A stretch of DNA of 33,920 nucleotides from Nemertoderma westbladi (lineage: Eukaryota; Xenacoelomorpha; Nemertodermatida; Nemertodermatidae). The notes under the pieces were generated by a model. The model searched no databases, was not told where the DNA came from, and was given only the letters and a program-made list of their open reading frames with translations. A program made the translations under genes and the position numbers. The DNA lies in contig JAUCBJ010004446.1 of the NCBI GenBank assembly GCA_032718475.1, positions 1 to 33,920 on the forward strand, read 5' to 3'. Shown here piece after piece: positions 10,361-21,000 of this stretch. Position 1 is the stretch's first letter, and each line of letters opens with the position of its first letter.

Positions 10361-11872
10361 AACGTTTACACCCCCCGAAAGGTAACTATTCAACTGCTTT
10401 AGTTTTAACAAGGACGGCTGTCTCGAAAAATGTTCATCTAGATATTGAAGTCTTAAGTCGTCGTAACACCAGCAACCGAGCAAAAAATGTTGTCGAACCC
10501 CAAGAAAACAATCAAATTCCTTAGATACTTCATTACCTACCACTACCCGAGATTTTACATCTTTGTAAAGTCAAAGTCAGGTTGGGCCTCCACTATAAAT
10601 TATAATAGTGGGGGGAAGAGGATTATTTATATCTTATTAGACTTATTATATTAAAAGTTAAAATTTATGTTAATGTTAAAAACGTAACAAAATTATGTAT
10701 TTCCAAATCATAATCTATGTTAACATAACTAACTTGAGAATTTAAGTAGAACCGAAAGTTTAATCCGAGTGAATCAAGTTGCTGGAAGCCGAACTCTGAA
10801 CAGAGAAACAAAGTCTAACTAACTGGACTGCCGCTAAAAGCCTAAAGCAGAGCTGGAGCAGGGATCTCCAACAGAGAGGCGCTACTAGTTGGCTGTCAAT
10901 CAATGGGCGGTTTGTTTGAAGAAATGCCGCCCCGCACTAAACTTTGAATGTAAATTAAATCAACGCTAAAGCCCGTTATCTATTCACACTTTCTACATCG
11001 ATTTAATTATCTACAATGAACTTACATACCAAATATTAATTAAAAATTCATTTGTACAGGCACTTTTAAAAAACGACTTTTTGACATTTTTGCTAAATTA
11101 AATTAATTATAAAAACGCTTATATTGATAATTGATGTTTATAATAAATATAATCTGGTTTATAAATAGTGTATGTATAAAGTTGCCGCAGTGCTTGGTTA
11201 ATTATCTAATTCTGAAGTGAATAAAATTAACTATTAAATTGGGGTATATTATTGGAAAATATAAAATATGACCAAATTAAAGTAAAAAATAAAATTGGTT
11301 TTAAAAATTGTTGTTCTTCGGGCTTTCAGTAGCAAACAGTACTACTCATATATTATAATTTGATGTGTGTTTGAAATCCTGGGGACTATGTACAGTACAC
11401 CAAAGTTACATGAAGTTTTATTTTATATAATATTGAATTTTATTAAAAACACGATATTTAAAATGGCCATAACTTCGGTTCTAATGAACCAAATTTGCTG
11501 AAATTTTCAACATAACTTAATAATAGCAATATCGTCAGACCCTGTAAATTTGGTAAAGATCGAATCATTTTAAAAAAATGAGTGCCACCAAGATTTGTCG
11601 AATTTGAATGGAATCACTCAGGTACATTTGTAAAAATTAATATTTTATTGTTATTCTGGCAATATTAATATCATAACATAACATACAGCTAGTCATTATT
11701 CATTTAGACATTCCGTATCCGTAGCATAGACGTATACTGGACCACAGTACTTAGTATGTAGTAAAGTAGAACGTAGTACATAAATACAAGGACTAGGCCT
11801 ACTGAAGTAGTCTTTAATATTTTTTCTATAATTCATATTCATATTGTAACATTTGAGTAATTTCAAAAAATG
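10361..11872. other. No gene recognised
   Basis: AT-rich sequence. A small hairpin sits near 10590 (CCACTAT / ATAGTGG). At 11460-11600 there is a stretch (ATGGCCATAACTTCGGTTCT ... AATTTGGTAAAGATCG) of the kind found as a dispersed repeat in many invertebrates. No coding region seen. Confidence 0.45.
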
Positions 11873-12003
11873 TGCACAGAGCCGGCGCATGATTTTTGCA
11901 CCCGGCATGGGCGTGGGTTTGCACAGAGCCGGCGCAGGATTTTTTGCACCCGGCGTGGTTTTGCTCAGAGCCGGCGCATGATTTTTGGCACCCGGCGCCG
12001 CGT
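11873..12003. repeat. Three tandem copies of a 42-47 bp GC-rich unit
   Basis: GAGCCGGCGCA(T/G)GAT followed by a T run and GCACCCGGC recurs at 11879, 11926 and 11968. It directly precedes the inverted-repeat element at 12036. Confidence 0.7.
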
Positions 12004-12035
12004 TCGGCGCAGAAAATAAAACTTTTCAATAGGGC

Positions 12036-12957
12036 CGGTGTAACAGGAAAATATGCCCCCCCGGGAAATGTGCCCGGGGGGCATATTTTCCTAGGAAAAA
12101 ATGCCCCCCCGGGCAAATTTCCCTAGGAAAAAATGCCCCCCCTTAGGAAATTATGCCCCCCCTGAATTATACAATAAACAAAACTTATTACTACTAAAAC
12201 TTACAAAAATTATACAAAACAATAAACAGTCACTTTACCAAATGAAGGAAAGGAGCAGGTTACAGAGGCAGGCCTTTCTAACCAAAACAATAAACGATCA
12301 TTTAACTAATGGAGGGAAAGGAGCAGGTTACAGAGGCGGGATTTTCTAACCAAAACAATAAACAGTCACTTTAGCAAATCAGGGAAAGGAGCAGGTTACA
12401 GAGACGGGATTTTCTAACCAAAACAATAAACGATAACATTACCAATTGAGAGAAAGGAGCAGGTTACAGAGGCGGGAATTTCTAACCAAAACAATAAACA
12501 ATCACTTTACCAAATCAGGGAAAGGAGCAGGTTACAGACTTAAAAAAGCTTGGAGCTGCTCGGCGCCCACACAACAGCACAACACCACACACTCGCACTG
12601 CTGTTATACCAGTAGTTACTACAGTAGCCTACTGACTTAGATACTTCAGTATGCTGTTCTACATCCCTTACTGCCTTACCTGCTTACCTACCGGCAGACC
12701 GGTACCGTACTATTCGTCCAACTATTACAAGTTCTGCAGTTGGTAGATTAAAAGTGGCTACCAGCAGACCGGTATCGTACCAGTTTTCAGACTTTTGAGG
12801 GGGGCTAATTTTCCTGAGGGGAGGCATTATTTCCTAAGGAGAAAATGCCCCCCCGGGCTAAATTTCCTAGGAAAAATTGCCCGGGGGGACATAATATCCT
12901 AGGAAATAATGCCCCGGGGGGCATATTCTAGGGGGGGCTGATTTCCTTGTGACACCG
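12036..12957. mobile_element. Non-autonomous DNA element with GC-rich foldback ends
   Basis: Left end CCGGTGTAACAGGAAAATAT then GCCCCCCC. The right end, reverse-complemented, reads CCGGTGTCACAAGGAAATCA then GCCCCCCC. Next to each end lie blocks of GCCCCCCCGGG / CCCGGGGGGC palindromes separated by TTTCCTAGGAAA words. The first (12050-12095) can fold into a stem of about 19 pairs with a 7-base loop. The middle contains a 68-bp tandem repeat and unremarkable sequence with no transposase. The terminal similarity indicates a transposon of unknown superfamily; I could not define a target-site duplication. Confidence 0.55.
12211..12540. repeat. 68-bp tandem repeat, 5 copies, inside the foldback element
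   Basis: The word GGAGCAGGTTACAGA recurs at 12252, 12320, 12388, 12456 and 12524, exactly 68 bases apart, with CCAAAACAATAAAC between copies. Copies differ at a few positions. Confidence 0.9.
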
Positions 12958-14200
12958 GCAGACCGGTACCACTACCTGACTACTACACTACACAGCTAGG
13001 GCCTACATGTACCAGTACTTCAGTACTATACATACTACAGTTTAACAGTAGCCTACCTTACCATGTTGTACCACGGCCAGGCAGTACTGCAGTACCACAA
13101 ACTGGCAGTCTGAAATTGATTGATTGATTGATATTTTTTTCCAGATTAACAATATAAAACAATTTACATATTAAACACTAAAATAAGGAACTGGTAAATA
13201 ATATATAATAGTGTATAGCGTACGTGTAGTTACTACTGTATTTAATTAATTAAGTAATAGGTAGGGCCTACTGATCAAACTGAAAGTAAATAAAAACGTA
13301 ACTGAAAATAGTGTAGCTGTGTAGTGAACGTCTATGATATAGGGCAGTCGGGCTTGTCTAATCAGCACGATTTATGATTACCTAATTAAAAGTTTAAAAA
13401 TAGTCTTAATGAGCTGTACCAATTGCAAACGTTAAAATGGAGGGATAGCCTTTTATGCGGTGAACCGTGTTTCCAAGGGTCCCAGATCCCAGTGAAATTC
13501 AAAATACAGCGGGCGATGAATATTATTTAAAATACAAACAGAACGGATTGGTGAACGATTAAAATACAGGTGGAATGAGGCGGAGGGACTGACATATTTA
13601 AAAAATTTAGAAATGGGCGTTGATAGTGACGATTTAAAAAATGATTAAAATTCAAGTAGGTTATGGTTGTGGCGGTGAGAAGTTTAACCCTCCCCCGGTA
13701 ACGTGGGGTAAAATAATACCCCAAGGGGATTACTTTTGATATTTTTGACAATCTCTCATATTATGTACGTCCAACTTCATAGTATCTTCCAAAAAACTTG
13801 TAATCTAACGATTGTGTGGGTCAAACCCATAAAATGTTGTTTATGAAAAATGTTATGGGCCCTTAATTTGAAAACAAAACAACTTAGTTAGGTAAGATGG
13901 TGGTGGTGGGATTGATTAACTAAAAAATGATTAAAATACAAAATGGGGGGGGGGGGGGTGAGGCTGATGAACTTAAAAATAATTAAAAAGATAGGTAGAC
14001 TGACAAATTTAAAAATTACCAAAATACAATTACATTTCGGGCGGTGAATCTAAAAATACTAAAAATCCAAACATGGCTAATAGTGGAGGTAGAATATGTG
14101 GATGAGGCTGATAAAAATAATTAAAATACACAACACAATCTGAAGCTGTGAGTTTAATTGAATTTGGCACGTTAACTGAAATGCAAATAAAATGTAGTTG
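12958..14200. repeat. No gene; degenerate ATTAAAATACAA-type repeats from about 13500
   Basis: 12958-13500 shows nothing recognisable apart from an (ATTG)n stretch near 13119. From about 13530 to 14200, phrases such as GATTAAAATACA, GAGGCTGA and TTTAAAAAT return at irregular spacing of about 50-70 bases. This suggests an old, decayed tandem array. A G run lies at 13946-13959. Confidence 0.4.
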
Positions 14201-14212
14201 ATTGGATTAAAA

Positions 14213-14450
14213 TCAGGCGAAAAGTTTGTAGAAAGTTATTAAAAAAAAAGTTATATTTATCTGTTTATCGGTTTCATTAGTTATTTTTTCGAGGTAATAC
14301 TTCTTAACTTCATGTTTAAAAACAATTATTGAACTGGAATTGGTTATGGTGGTGGGGAGATTATTCCACAGCTTGCTGGCTTGGGGCCGAGGAAACTTAA
14401 AGCAGTTGTCCAACCGTCTGACCGGCCTACAGGCACAGACTGTATAATTT
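14213..14450 (-). pseudogene. LINE ORF2 C-terminal fragment
   Basis: The - strand reads CFKFPRPQASKLWNNLP then ITNSSSIIVFKHEVKKYYLE. This is the Trp-Asn-x-Leu-Pro ... Phe-Lys-x-x-Leu/Val-Lys-Lys pattern at the end of CR1/jockey-type reverse transcriptases. No catalytic part is present. The listed open frame has no ATG start (it begins with TTG). Confidence 0.6.
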
Positions 14451-14665
14451 AGTTTATTTATTTTTTCAACCAATCAGAAATACAGTTAATTTAGTTTATT
14501 TATTTTTTCAACAAATCAGAAATACAGTTAATTTAGTTTGTTAATTTTTTCAACCAATCAGAAATAACTTAATTTAGTTTATTTATTATTTCAACCAATC
14601 AGAGATATACTTAATTTAGTTTATTTATTTTTTCAACCCATCAGAAATCAAAATCAATATTCACA
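14446..14665. repeat. About 42-bp tandem repeat, 5 copies
   Basis: AATTTAGTTTATTTATTTTT followed by CAACCAATCAGAAATA recurs at 14446, 14489, 14530, 14571 and 14613 (steps of 43, 41, 41, 42). The array ends just before the Harbinger transposon. Confidence 0.85.
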
Positions 14666-14696
14666 TAATTTAGTTTAATTTGTTTCTGTTTACTTA

Positions 14697-14845
14697 GGCC
14701 GGGTTGCACACGTTGACTTAAGTTAAGTGTCTATTTTTTACTTAAGTTGCAACTTAGTTAAGTAGGCACTTAGACTTAAGTAAAATTGCGTTGCTCATTC
14801 TAAAGTTAAGTTTTCTTAACTAAGTAGGTACTTAAGTTAAAAAAT
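14697..14845 (+). repeat. Harbinger left terminal and subterminal repeats
   Basis: After the 32-base terminal repeat come several copies of CTTAAGTT / TTAAGTA words in both orientations, then TTGCGTTGC and TTTTCTTAACTAAGTAGGTA. The same words occur in the same order, reverse-complemented, at the right end. They are plausible binding sites for the element's own proteins. Confidence 0.85.
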
Positions 14846-15433
14846 CAGAACGGTACTAGTTCGCCATGTCGACACCCCCATGCAATTGCTTTCCACTGGC
14901 TATAAAGTGTCTTTGATTTTTAAATATTTCGTTCTAGAATATAGACTACATTTATCCAATATAATTTTTTATGGTAGCTACTATTTTCAAAATACTACCT
15001 AGCTATTTAAAAAATAATTCTATTTACCTTACATATTTTTACTTATTCTAGAATATTTTGACTTTCCAAGTAAAGTGTTGTATTCCAAATAAAATTACAA
15101 GACAATATAATTAAAAAAAAAATTTACTAGCTAACAAAAACTAGCTATCTGAATTACTCAGAATAACCACAGTAGTGTTGCAACGCTGGAAAGAGCCAGG
15201 CTAACAGTGCAAGGAATTGCTTAACGTTGCATAGCAACATAACAACAATAACAATGATTATATAAAAACGAGGAATTAATAATGACATTATGTAGTTAGT
15301 TGCTTTAGTTACACAAGAACCCAGTTTTCTGGAATCTCTGTCCTTTAAAGTATTATTTGAATGCACCATCTATCATACAACAAACATTTATAGCAAGCCC
15401 TCCCACCCCCCCCCCCCCCTTAATTTTTTGAAA

Positions 15434-16264
15434 ATGGCCCCTGCAGCGAAAGAAGCTAAAACTAGGGAAGCTAATTGGACTGACAAGGACTGCTGCACTC
15501 TGGTCGAGTTGTATGAACCTCACCATACTCATCTCATTGCCAGTTTCGACAAATCTAGAGGAATAAATGCAGATTCAAAATCTAAGAAGTGGGAAGCTAT
15601 CTTGGAGTCATACTTAAGGTCAAATCCCGATGTAAAACGGAGTCTCGATGGGCTCGAGAAGAAGCTAAACAATCTGAAAGATTCCATGAAAGTTTACGCG
15701 CGCGCAGCAAAATACCATGAGACTGGCGGCGGACCAGAGCCTAAAACTCCGAAAGTTTTCATCCTGAAACTGTACGATATTGTTCATGGGTCCAAAGGGC
15801 AAATCCTGAAAGGAATACAGTCGGGTGCAGAAAGTGGCGCATCGGTTGCAGCTATCCCGGTCGCGTCTAGTCAGGGTAATGACCAACCAGACCATAAAGA
15901 GGACGGCCAGATCCTGATGGACTTGGGCCAGAGCCTGAAGTCGCCAGAGGGCTACTTTAAACAGGCTTCCACTCCTCGAAACCCAGACTACTCTTCTCAT
16001 CCGCAAAAAAAACGGTCCCGCTCTCAGGACACATTGATTTCACCATTGGAGGCGCAGAACCTGCTGATCGCGGAGAATCGCCAGTTGATCCGAGAGAACC
16101 GCTATCTTATCTATCTGAAGACAATTAAGACAAAAGCAGAAGTTTCGGCTCTTACTGGTCTGCTGCCTCCCCCGGCTCCTAATGGCATGGTGGATGCTGC
16201 TGCGGATATTTTGTTTCTGGAGACTATTTGTGAATATGAAAACAGTGCAAATAATATACAGTAG
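15434..16264 (+). CDS. Harbinger Myb/SANT-like DNA-binding protein (276 aa)
   Basis: I chose the ATG at 15434 (AAAATGG context) because the frame's earlier start is only a TTG. Residues about 12-98 form a trihelix Myb/SANT-like domain: NWTDKDCCTLVELYEPH, then KKWEAILESYL, and a third helix KKLNNLKDSMKVYARAAK. A TGGGPEPK motif follows, as in the Myb_DNA-bind_5 family. A low-complexity middle (120-200) leads to a polar patch with KKRSRSQ, a possible nuclear localisation signal. Next is an amphipathic helix, LLIAENRQLIRENRYLIYLK, probably a coiled coil. In studied Harbinger systems the Myb-like partner binds the transposon ends and helps bring the transposase into the nucleus. That role is inferred here. 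Confidence 0.88.
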   Translation: MAPAAKEAKTREANWTDKDCCTLVELYEPHHTHLIASFDKSRGINADSKSKKWEAILESYLRSNPDVKRSLDGLEKKLNNLKDSMKVYARAAKYHETGGGPEPKTPKVFILKLYDIVHGSKGQILKGIQSGAESGASVAAIPVASSQGNDQPDHKEDGQILMDLGQSLKSPEGYFKQASTPRNPDYSSHPQKKRSRSQDTLISPLEAQNLLIAENRQLIRENRYLIYLKTIKTKAEVSALTGLLPPPAPNGMVDAAADILFLETICEYENSANNIQ

Positions 16265-16388
16265 TACTGTATAATATGAATGTTTAATATTGTGCAATTC
16301 ATCATATTCATTATGTAATCTACAGTAGTTTAAAGTACAGTACAATGGTGTGCTAGTTTGATATATAATTTGGAAACAATATCCTTTT

Positions 16389-17411
16389 TTATCCAAAATA
16401 CTTCTGAATAAAATGTGCACGATACGTTTGACCATTTTGTGAACCAGAATAATCTTCACTGTTATCTAATTCTTCCACGTCCTCGTCTTCCTCAAACTGT
16501 TCACCCCTTATTTTGGCAATATTGTGCAATACGAAACAAGCCGAAATTACGCGGCAGACTCGAACTGGCTGCATTCTAATTTCGCCATGCAAGCAATGGA
16601 ACTTTCTCTTTAACTGTCCAAATGCCCTTTCAACTGTATTGCGTGTCTTGATTTGCGCCCGGTTGTATTTAATTTCCGCTTTAGTCTTTGGGTTGAGAAG
16701 CGGAGTTAAAAGAAGAGGTGTACACGGATAGCCACTATCGCCTAAAATGAGTTCCTTTCGTTTTCCCTGATCGTACTCCATTCCAAGTGAGCTATTGGAC
16801 CAAATACGGGCGTCATGGGCACTTCCTGGCCAGTCAGCGACCATGTTCAAAAATTGACACTTTGCATCACAAATTGCTTGAACGTTAATGCTACTGTACC
16901 CTTTTCTGTTAATGTAGTATGGCGCTTGATCGCCGTAAGGAGCTGGAATCTTCACATGCGTTGCGTCGATGGCACCAGTAACTCCAGGGAAACCAGCAAT
17001 TTCAAAGAATTCCGCTTGAACCTTTTGAATTTCGATGGGTGTAGAAGGGAATTTCACAAACTGGTCTAAATTTCGGGTGAGGGCGATTGAAACATCCCGA
17101 ACGGCTCGACTAGCGGATGACTTATGAATTGTCAAACTGTCTCCAGCTAGATTCAGGAAGCTCCCAGTTGCGTAAAATCTTAGGGCCACTGCCAGCTTTA
17201 ACTCAACAGTCAGGCCCTTATTCCCAGCTTGGATTCTTTCGAGATCAGGACGAATCACATCGCAGATATACCGAAAATTGTCCTTGCAGAACCGGAATCG
17301 GTCATAAAATTCTGTTTCATTGTACAGTTCGTAAATGTTTGGCCGCGTTGGGTACGATTTCCTATTCTGAGGGCGACGGCTTGGTAAACCTAATATTGGT
17401 AACACTGACAT
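16389..17411 (-). CDS. Harbinger DDE transposase, HARBI1-like (340 aa)
   Basis: I place the start at the ATG at 17411-17409 (MSVLPILGLPSRRP); the longer frame begins with GTG. Its N-terminal part carries a helix-turn-helix-like region (TVELKLAVALRFYATGS, then SLTIHKSSASRAV). The DDE_Tnp_4 catalytic domain shows TGAIDATHVKI (D149), MVADWPGSAHDARIW, LGDSGYP (D225) and NTVERAFGQLKRKF (E261). These are the three acidic residues expected for strand transfer. An acidic tail (FEEDEDVEELDNSED) closes the protein. Length is normal for HARBI1/PIF transposases and no stop interrupts it. The gene converges with the Myb-like gene. Host-domesticated HARBI1 is unlikely because flanking inverted repeats and a target duplication are intact. 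Confidence 0.93.
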   Translation of the reverse strand: MSVLPILGLPSRRPQNRKSYPTRPNIYELYNETEFYDRFRFCKDNFRYICDVIRPDLERIQAGNKGLTVELKLAVALRFYATGSFLNLAGDSLTIHKSSASRAVRDVSIALTRNLDQFVKFPSTPIEIQKVQAEFFEIAGFPGVTGAIDATHVKIPAPYGDQAPYYINRKGYSSINVQAICDAKCQFLNMVADWPGSAHDARIWSNSSLGMEYDQGKRKELILGDSGYPCTPLLLTPLLNPKTKAEIKYNRAQIKTRNTVERAFGQLKRKFHCLHGEIRMQPVRVCRVISACFVLHNIAKIRGEQFEEDEDVEELDNSEDYSGSQNGQTYRAHFIQKYFG

Positions 17412-17504
17412 TTCCGCTAATAATAAATAATTGTAATAAATAGCTAATAATAAATTCACTAAGATTCGTTTTTGGCAGACTTAAAAATAGAAACTTATCT
17501 CTAA

Positions 17505-17621
17505 ATTTTAAGTATCTACTTAAGTTAAGAAAATTGTTGTGCAACGCAATACCAATTTTTCTCGTACTTAAACTTAATTTAAGTTTTCTACTTAACTTAA
17601 GTCAACGTGTGCAACCCGGCC
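17505..17621 (-). repeat. Harbinger right terminal and subterminal repeats
   Basis: Reverse complement of the left end: the same 32-base terminal repeat, then CTTAAATTAAG, TTGCGTTGC and TTTTCTTAACTTAAGTAGATA words. It ends at CGGCC with TTA directly after. Confidence 0.88.
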
Positions 17622-18003
17622 TTAATCCCTTAAATAATATAATTTAGTTTATTTTTTTCTTAATCCTCTTCGAAAAAAAAAATTAAATTAAATGTGGCCT
17701 AAATCAGCCACCGTATTATTACAGTATTACCAGTATTATAATGTTTTTTTGACTATTCTAGACAAACAGACGTAAACCTGTTTGCCTGTACTGCAGTAAA
17801 CCTGTAGTGCAGTAAACGTACCGGTGTTTGAAAGTCTAATTAAATACCGTACCGGTACTGTACTCCACTCCACTCCGTCCTGTCGTCTCTAGTCAGCTCT
17901 CTGGCTCTGCAGCTAGCAGGCTAGGAGTCCACTCCTTACTACAGTACTACTACCTGACTTCACTAGGCAGCTAGGCCTAACTGCCTAATGCCGAACCAAA
18001 ATA
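17622..18003 (+). promoter_or_regulatory. Probable MED18 promoter and 5' leader
   Basis: This is the only sequence between the Harbinger element and the MED18 start codon. It holds GTACCGGTACTGTACT-like words and a CT-rich stretch near 17870-17950. I see no clear TATA box or initiator. The transposon therefore ends 382 bp before the start codon. Confidence 0.35.
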
Positions 18004-18064
18004 ATGGTACCGGTAACTCAAGTGCCGCATAGCCATACACAGATTGTGGAATATGCTTTGCAAG
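18004..18064 (+). CDS. MED18: MED18 coding exon 1
   Basis: The ATG at 18004 opens MVPVTQVPHSHTQIVEYALQ plus one base. The donor is CAAG/GTAAGA. The end matches the family's MEYLLQG-type helix, and the phase fits exon 2. Confidence 0.85.
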
Positions 18065-21000
18065 GTAAGAGTGCAGAGTGCTGAATCGTACTGTACTGTC
18101 GTACTGTAGAATATTATCCACAAGCTGACGTTGTCTAGCAGTCTAGGTGACCACCAACCACGGCCACGGGCAGACGGGAAAATGGTTTCCGATAGGTACT
18201 GCGGTAGTCGTAGCGGGGTACGTACTGGTCAGTCAGCCGGTATATCTCTCGCTCGTCACTCTGACACTGGAGGGTCCCACCCCTGCACCCACCCCGTGAG
18301 TGACAGAGGAGAGCAGGAACTCGCCCCCACGGCCACGCCCCACCATCCCATCATCACATGTTGTCGGAGGAGGCTGGGCTGTCACTGCTGTCAGCCAACC
18401 TCAGGCATTTTTGTTCACTGTCTGACTGTACAGCTGTACGTACTTTACTTTATTATACTTATCACCCACCCACCATGTGATTTTTGTTGTGTAGGAAGTG
18501 TATTAGATACTGCATTGGAATCGCTAGTCCATAGACTTCGCGGGATCTGTGACAGCGTTACTTTGGCTCCCTACGAAACGTTTAACGACCACGAAATGTT
18601 ATTTTCGTTAAAGTAAGTCCATTTTCATTTAAGCGTTATTATTATAATAATTGTAATATACTGATCTGACTGATATAGGCCTAATATATCAGTACGTTTA
18701 ATGTAAAATACTGTATAACGAAAATTAGTCCACCCGTGCAGCCGTGTTTTAATTTTCTGAATGCTTTACTCTATGATTGGAAAAAGTTTAACCAAATTGG
18801 AACACCAGAAAAGTAGTTAAAACGCACTCCACTTGGGTGGGGATATGTTTTCTGGAAACATTTTTTGACGTACCGGTACCACCATGTTCGCTTGTCTGTT
18901 TGTTGCCCCGATGGGCCTAACTACTGTAACTAAGCTATAATGCATATATGAATGTAGTGATGCTGATCACTTTCTCACATGGATATCGGGGCGTCACGAT
19001 CCCCTATTGGTGGACTCGAACTCCATCATCCACCAAAAAATCAACGTCTCGAAAAATTGAAACCGTTGCAGCAGTTTACCGCGCATCGACGCGAGGAACA
19101 TGTTACCATTCCAGCATTCGCGGACTACTTCACGGCCTATCTGCAGCAGTTTACCGCGCATCGACGCGAGGAACATGTTACCATTCGCGGACTACTTCAC
19201 GTCCTATCTGCAGCAGTTTACCGCGCATCGACGCGAGGAACATGTTACCATTCGCGGACTACTTCACGGCCTATCTGCAGCAGTTTACCGCGCATCGACG
19301 CGAGGAACATGTTACCATTCCAGCATTCGCGGACTACTTCACGGCCTATCTGCAGCAGTTTACCGCGCATCGACGCGAGGAACATGTTACCATTCGCGGA
19401 CTACTTCACGTCCTATCTGCAGCAGTTTACCGCGCATCGACGCGAGGAACATGTTACCATTCGCGGACTACTTCACGGCCTATCTGCAGCAGTTTACCGC
19501 GCATCGACGCGAGGAACATGTTACCATTCGCGGACTACTTCACGGCCTATCTGCAGCAGTTTACCGCGCATCGACGCGAGGAACATGTTACCATTCCAGC
19601 ATTCGCGGACTACTTCACGGCCTATCTGCAGCAGTTTACCGCGCATCGACGCGAGGAACATGTTACCATTCGCGGACTACTTCACGGCCTATCTGCAGCA
19701 GTTTACCGCGCATCGACGCGAGGAACATGTTACCATTCCAGCATTCGCGGACTACTTCACGGCCTATCTGCAGCAGTTTACCGCGCATCGACGCGAGGAA
19801 CATGTTACCATTCGCGGACTACTTCACGGCCTATCTGCAGCAGTTTACCGCGCATCGACGCGAGGAACATGTTACCATTCCAGCATTCGCGGACTACTTC
19901 ACGGCCTATCTCAGTATCTGCAGCAGTTTACCGCGCATCGACGCGAGGAACATGTTACCATTCGCGGACTACTTCACGGCGTATCTGCAGCAGTTTACCG
20001 CGCATCGACGCGAGGAACATGTTACCATTCGCGGACTACTTCACGGCCTATCTGCAGCAGTTTACCGCGCATCGACGCGAGGAACATGTTACCATTCCAG
20101 CATTCGCGGACTACTTCACGGCCTATCTCAGTATCTGCAGCAGTTTACCGCGCATCGACGCGAGGAACATGTTACCATTCGCGGACTACTTCACGGCCTA
20201 TCTGCAGCAGTTTACCGCGCATCGACGCGAGGAACATGTTATCATTCGCGGACTACTTCACGTCCTATCTGCAGCAGTTTACCGCGCATCGACGCGAGGA
20301 ACATGTTACCATTCGCGGACTACTTCACGTCCTATCTGCAGCAGTTTACCGCGCATCGACGCGAGGAACATGTTACCATTCGCGGACTACTTCACGTCCT
20401 ATCTGCAGCAGTTTACCGCGCATCGACGCGAGGAACATGTTACCATTCGCGGACTACTTCACGTCCTATCTGCAGCAGTTTACCGCGCATCGACGCGAGG
20501 AACATGTTACCATTCCAGCATTCGCGGACTACTTCACGTCCTATCTGCAGCAGTTTACCGCGCATCGACGCGAGGAACATGTTACCATTCGCGGACTACT
20601 TCACGTCCTATCTGCAGCAGTTTACCGCGCATCGACGCGAGGAACATGTTACCATTCGCGGACTACTTCACGTCCTATCTGCAGCAGTTTACCGCGCATC
20701 GACGCGAGGAACATGTTACCATTCCAGCATTCGCGGACTACTTCACGGCCTATCTGCAGCAGTTTACCGCGCATCGACGCGAGGAACATGTTACCATTCG
20801 CGGACTACTTCACGTCCTATCTGCAGCAGTTTACCGCGCATCGACGCGAGGAACATGTTACCATTCGCGGACTACTTCACGTCCTATCTGCAGCAGTTTA
20901 CCGCGCATCGACGCGAGGAACATGTTACCATTCCAGCATTCGCGGACTACTTCACGGCCTATCTGCAGCAGTTTACCGCGCATCGACGCGAGGAACATGT

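Larger units (their letters stand above)
14697..17621. mobile_element. PIF/Harbinger DNA transposon, apparently complete (2925 bp)
   Basis: The ends are perfect 32-base inverted repeats starting GGCCGGGTTGCACACGTTGA, flanked by TTA on both sides (14694-14696 and 17622-17624). TTA/TAA 3-base duplications are the hallmark of PIF/Harbinger. Inside are two intact convergent genes: a Myb/SANT-like DNA-binding protein (+) and a DDE transposase (-), 124 bp apart. This two-gene arrangement is the known autonomous layout of Harbinger elements. Both frames are unbroken and both ends match, so the copy looks young and possibly still competent. Confidence 0.93.

Noticed and set aside
9900-10543. Cys-Thr or Ser-Ala-Pro repeat proteins on both strands
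   Set aside because: Product of a 12-bp minisatellite without stops; no conserved flank and no start context.
18131-18616. 161-residue frame as a gene
   Set aside because: Only its last 118 bases are an exon (MED18 exon 2). The rest is low-complexity intron sequence before the acceptor at 18493-18494.
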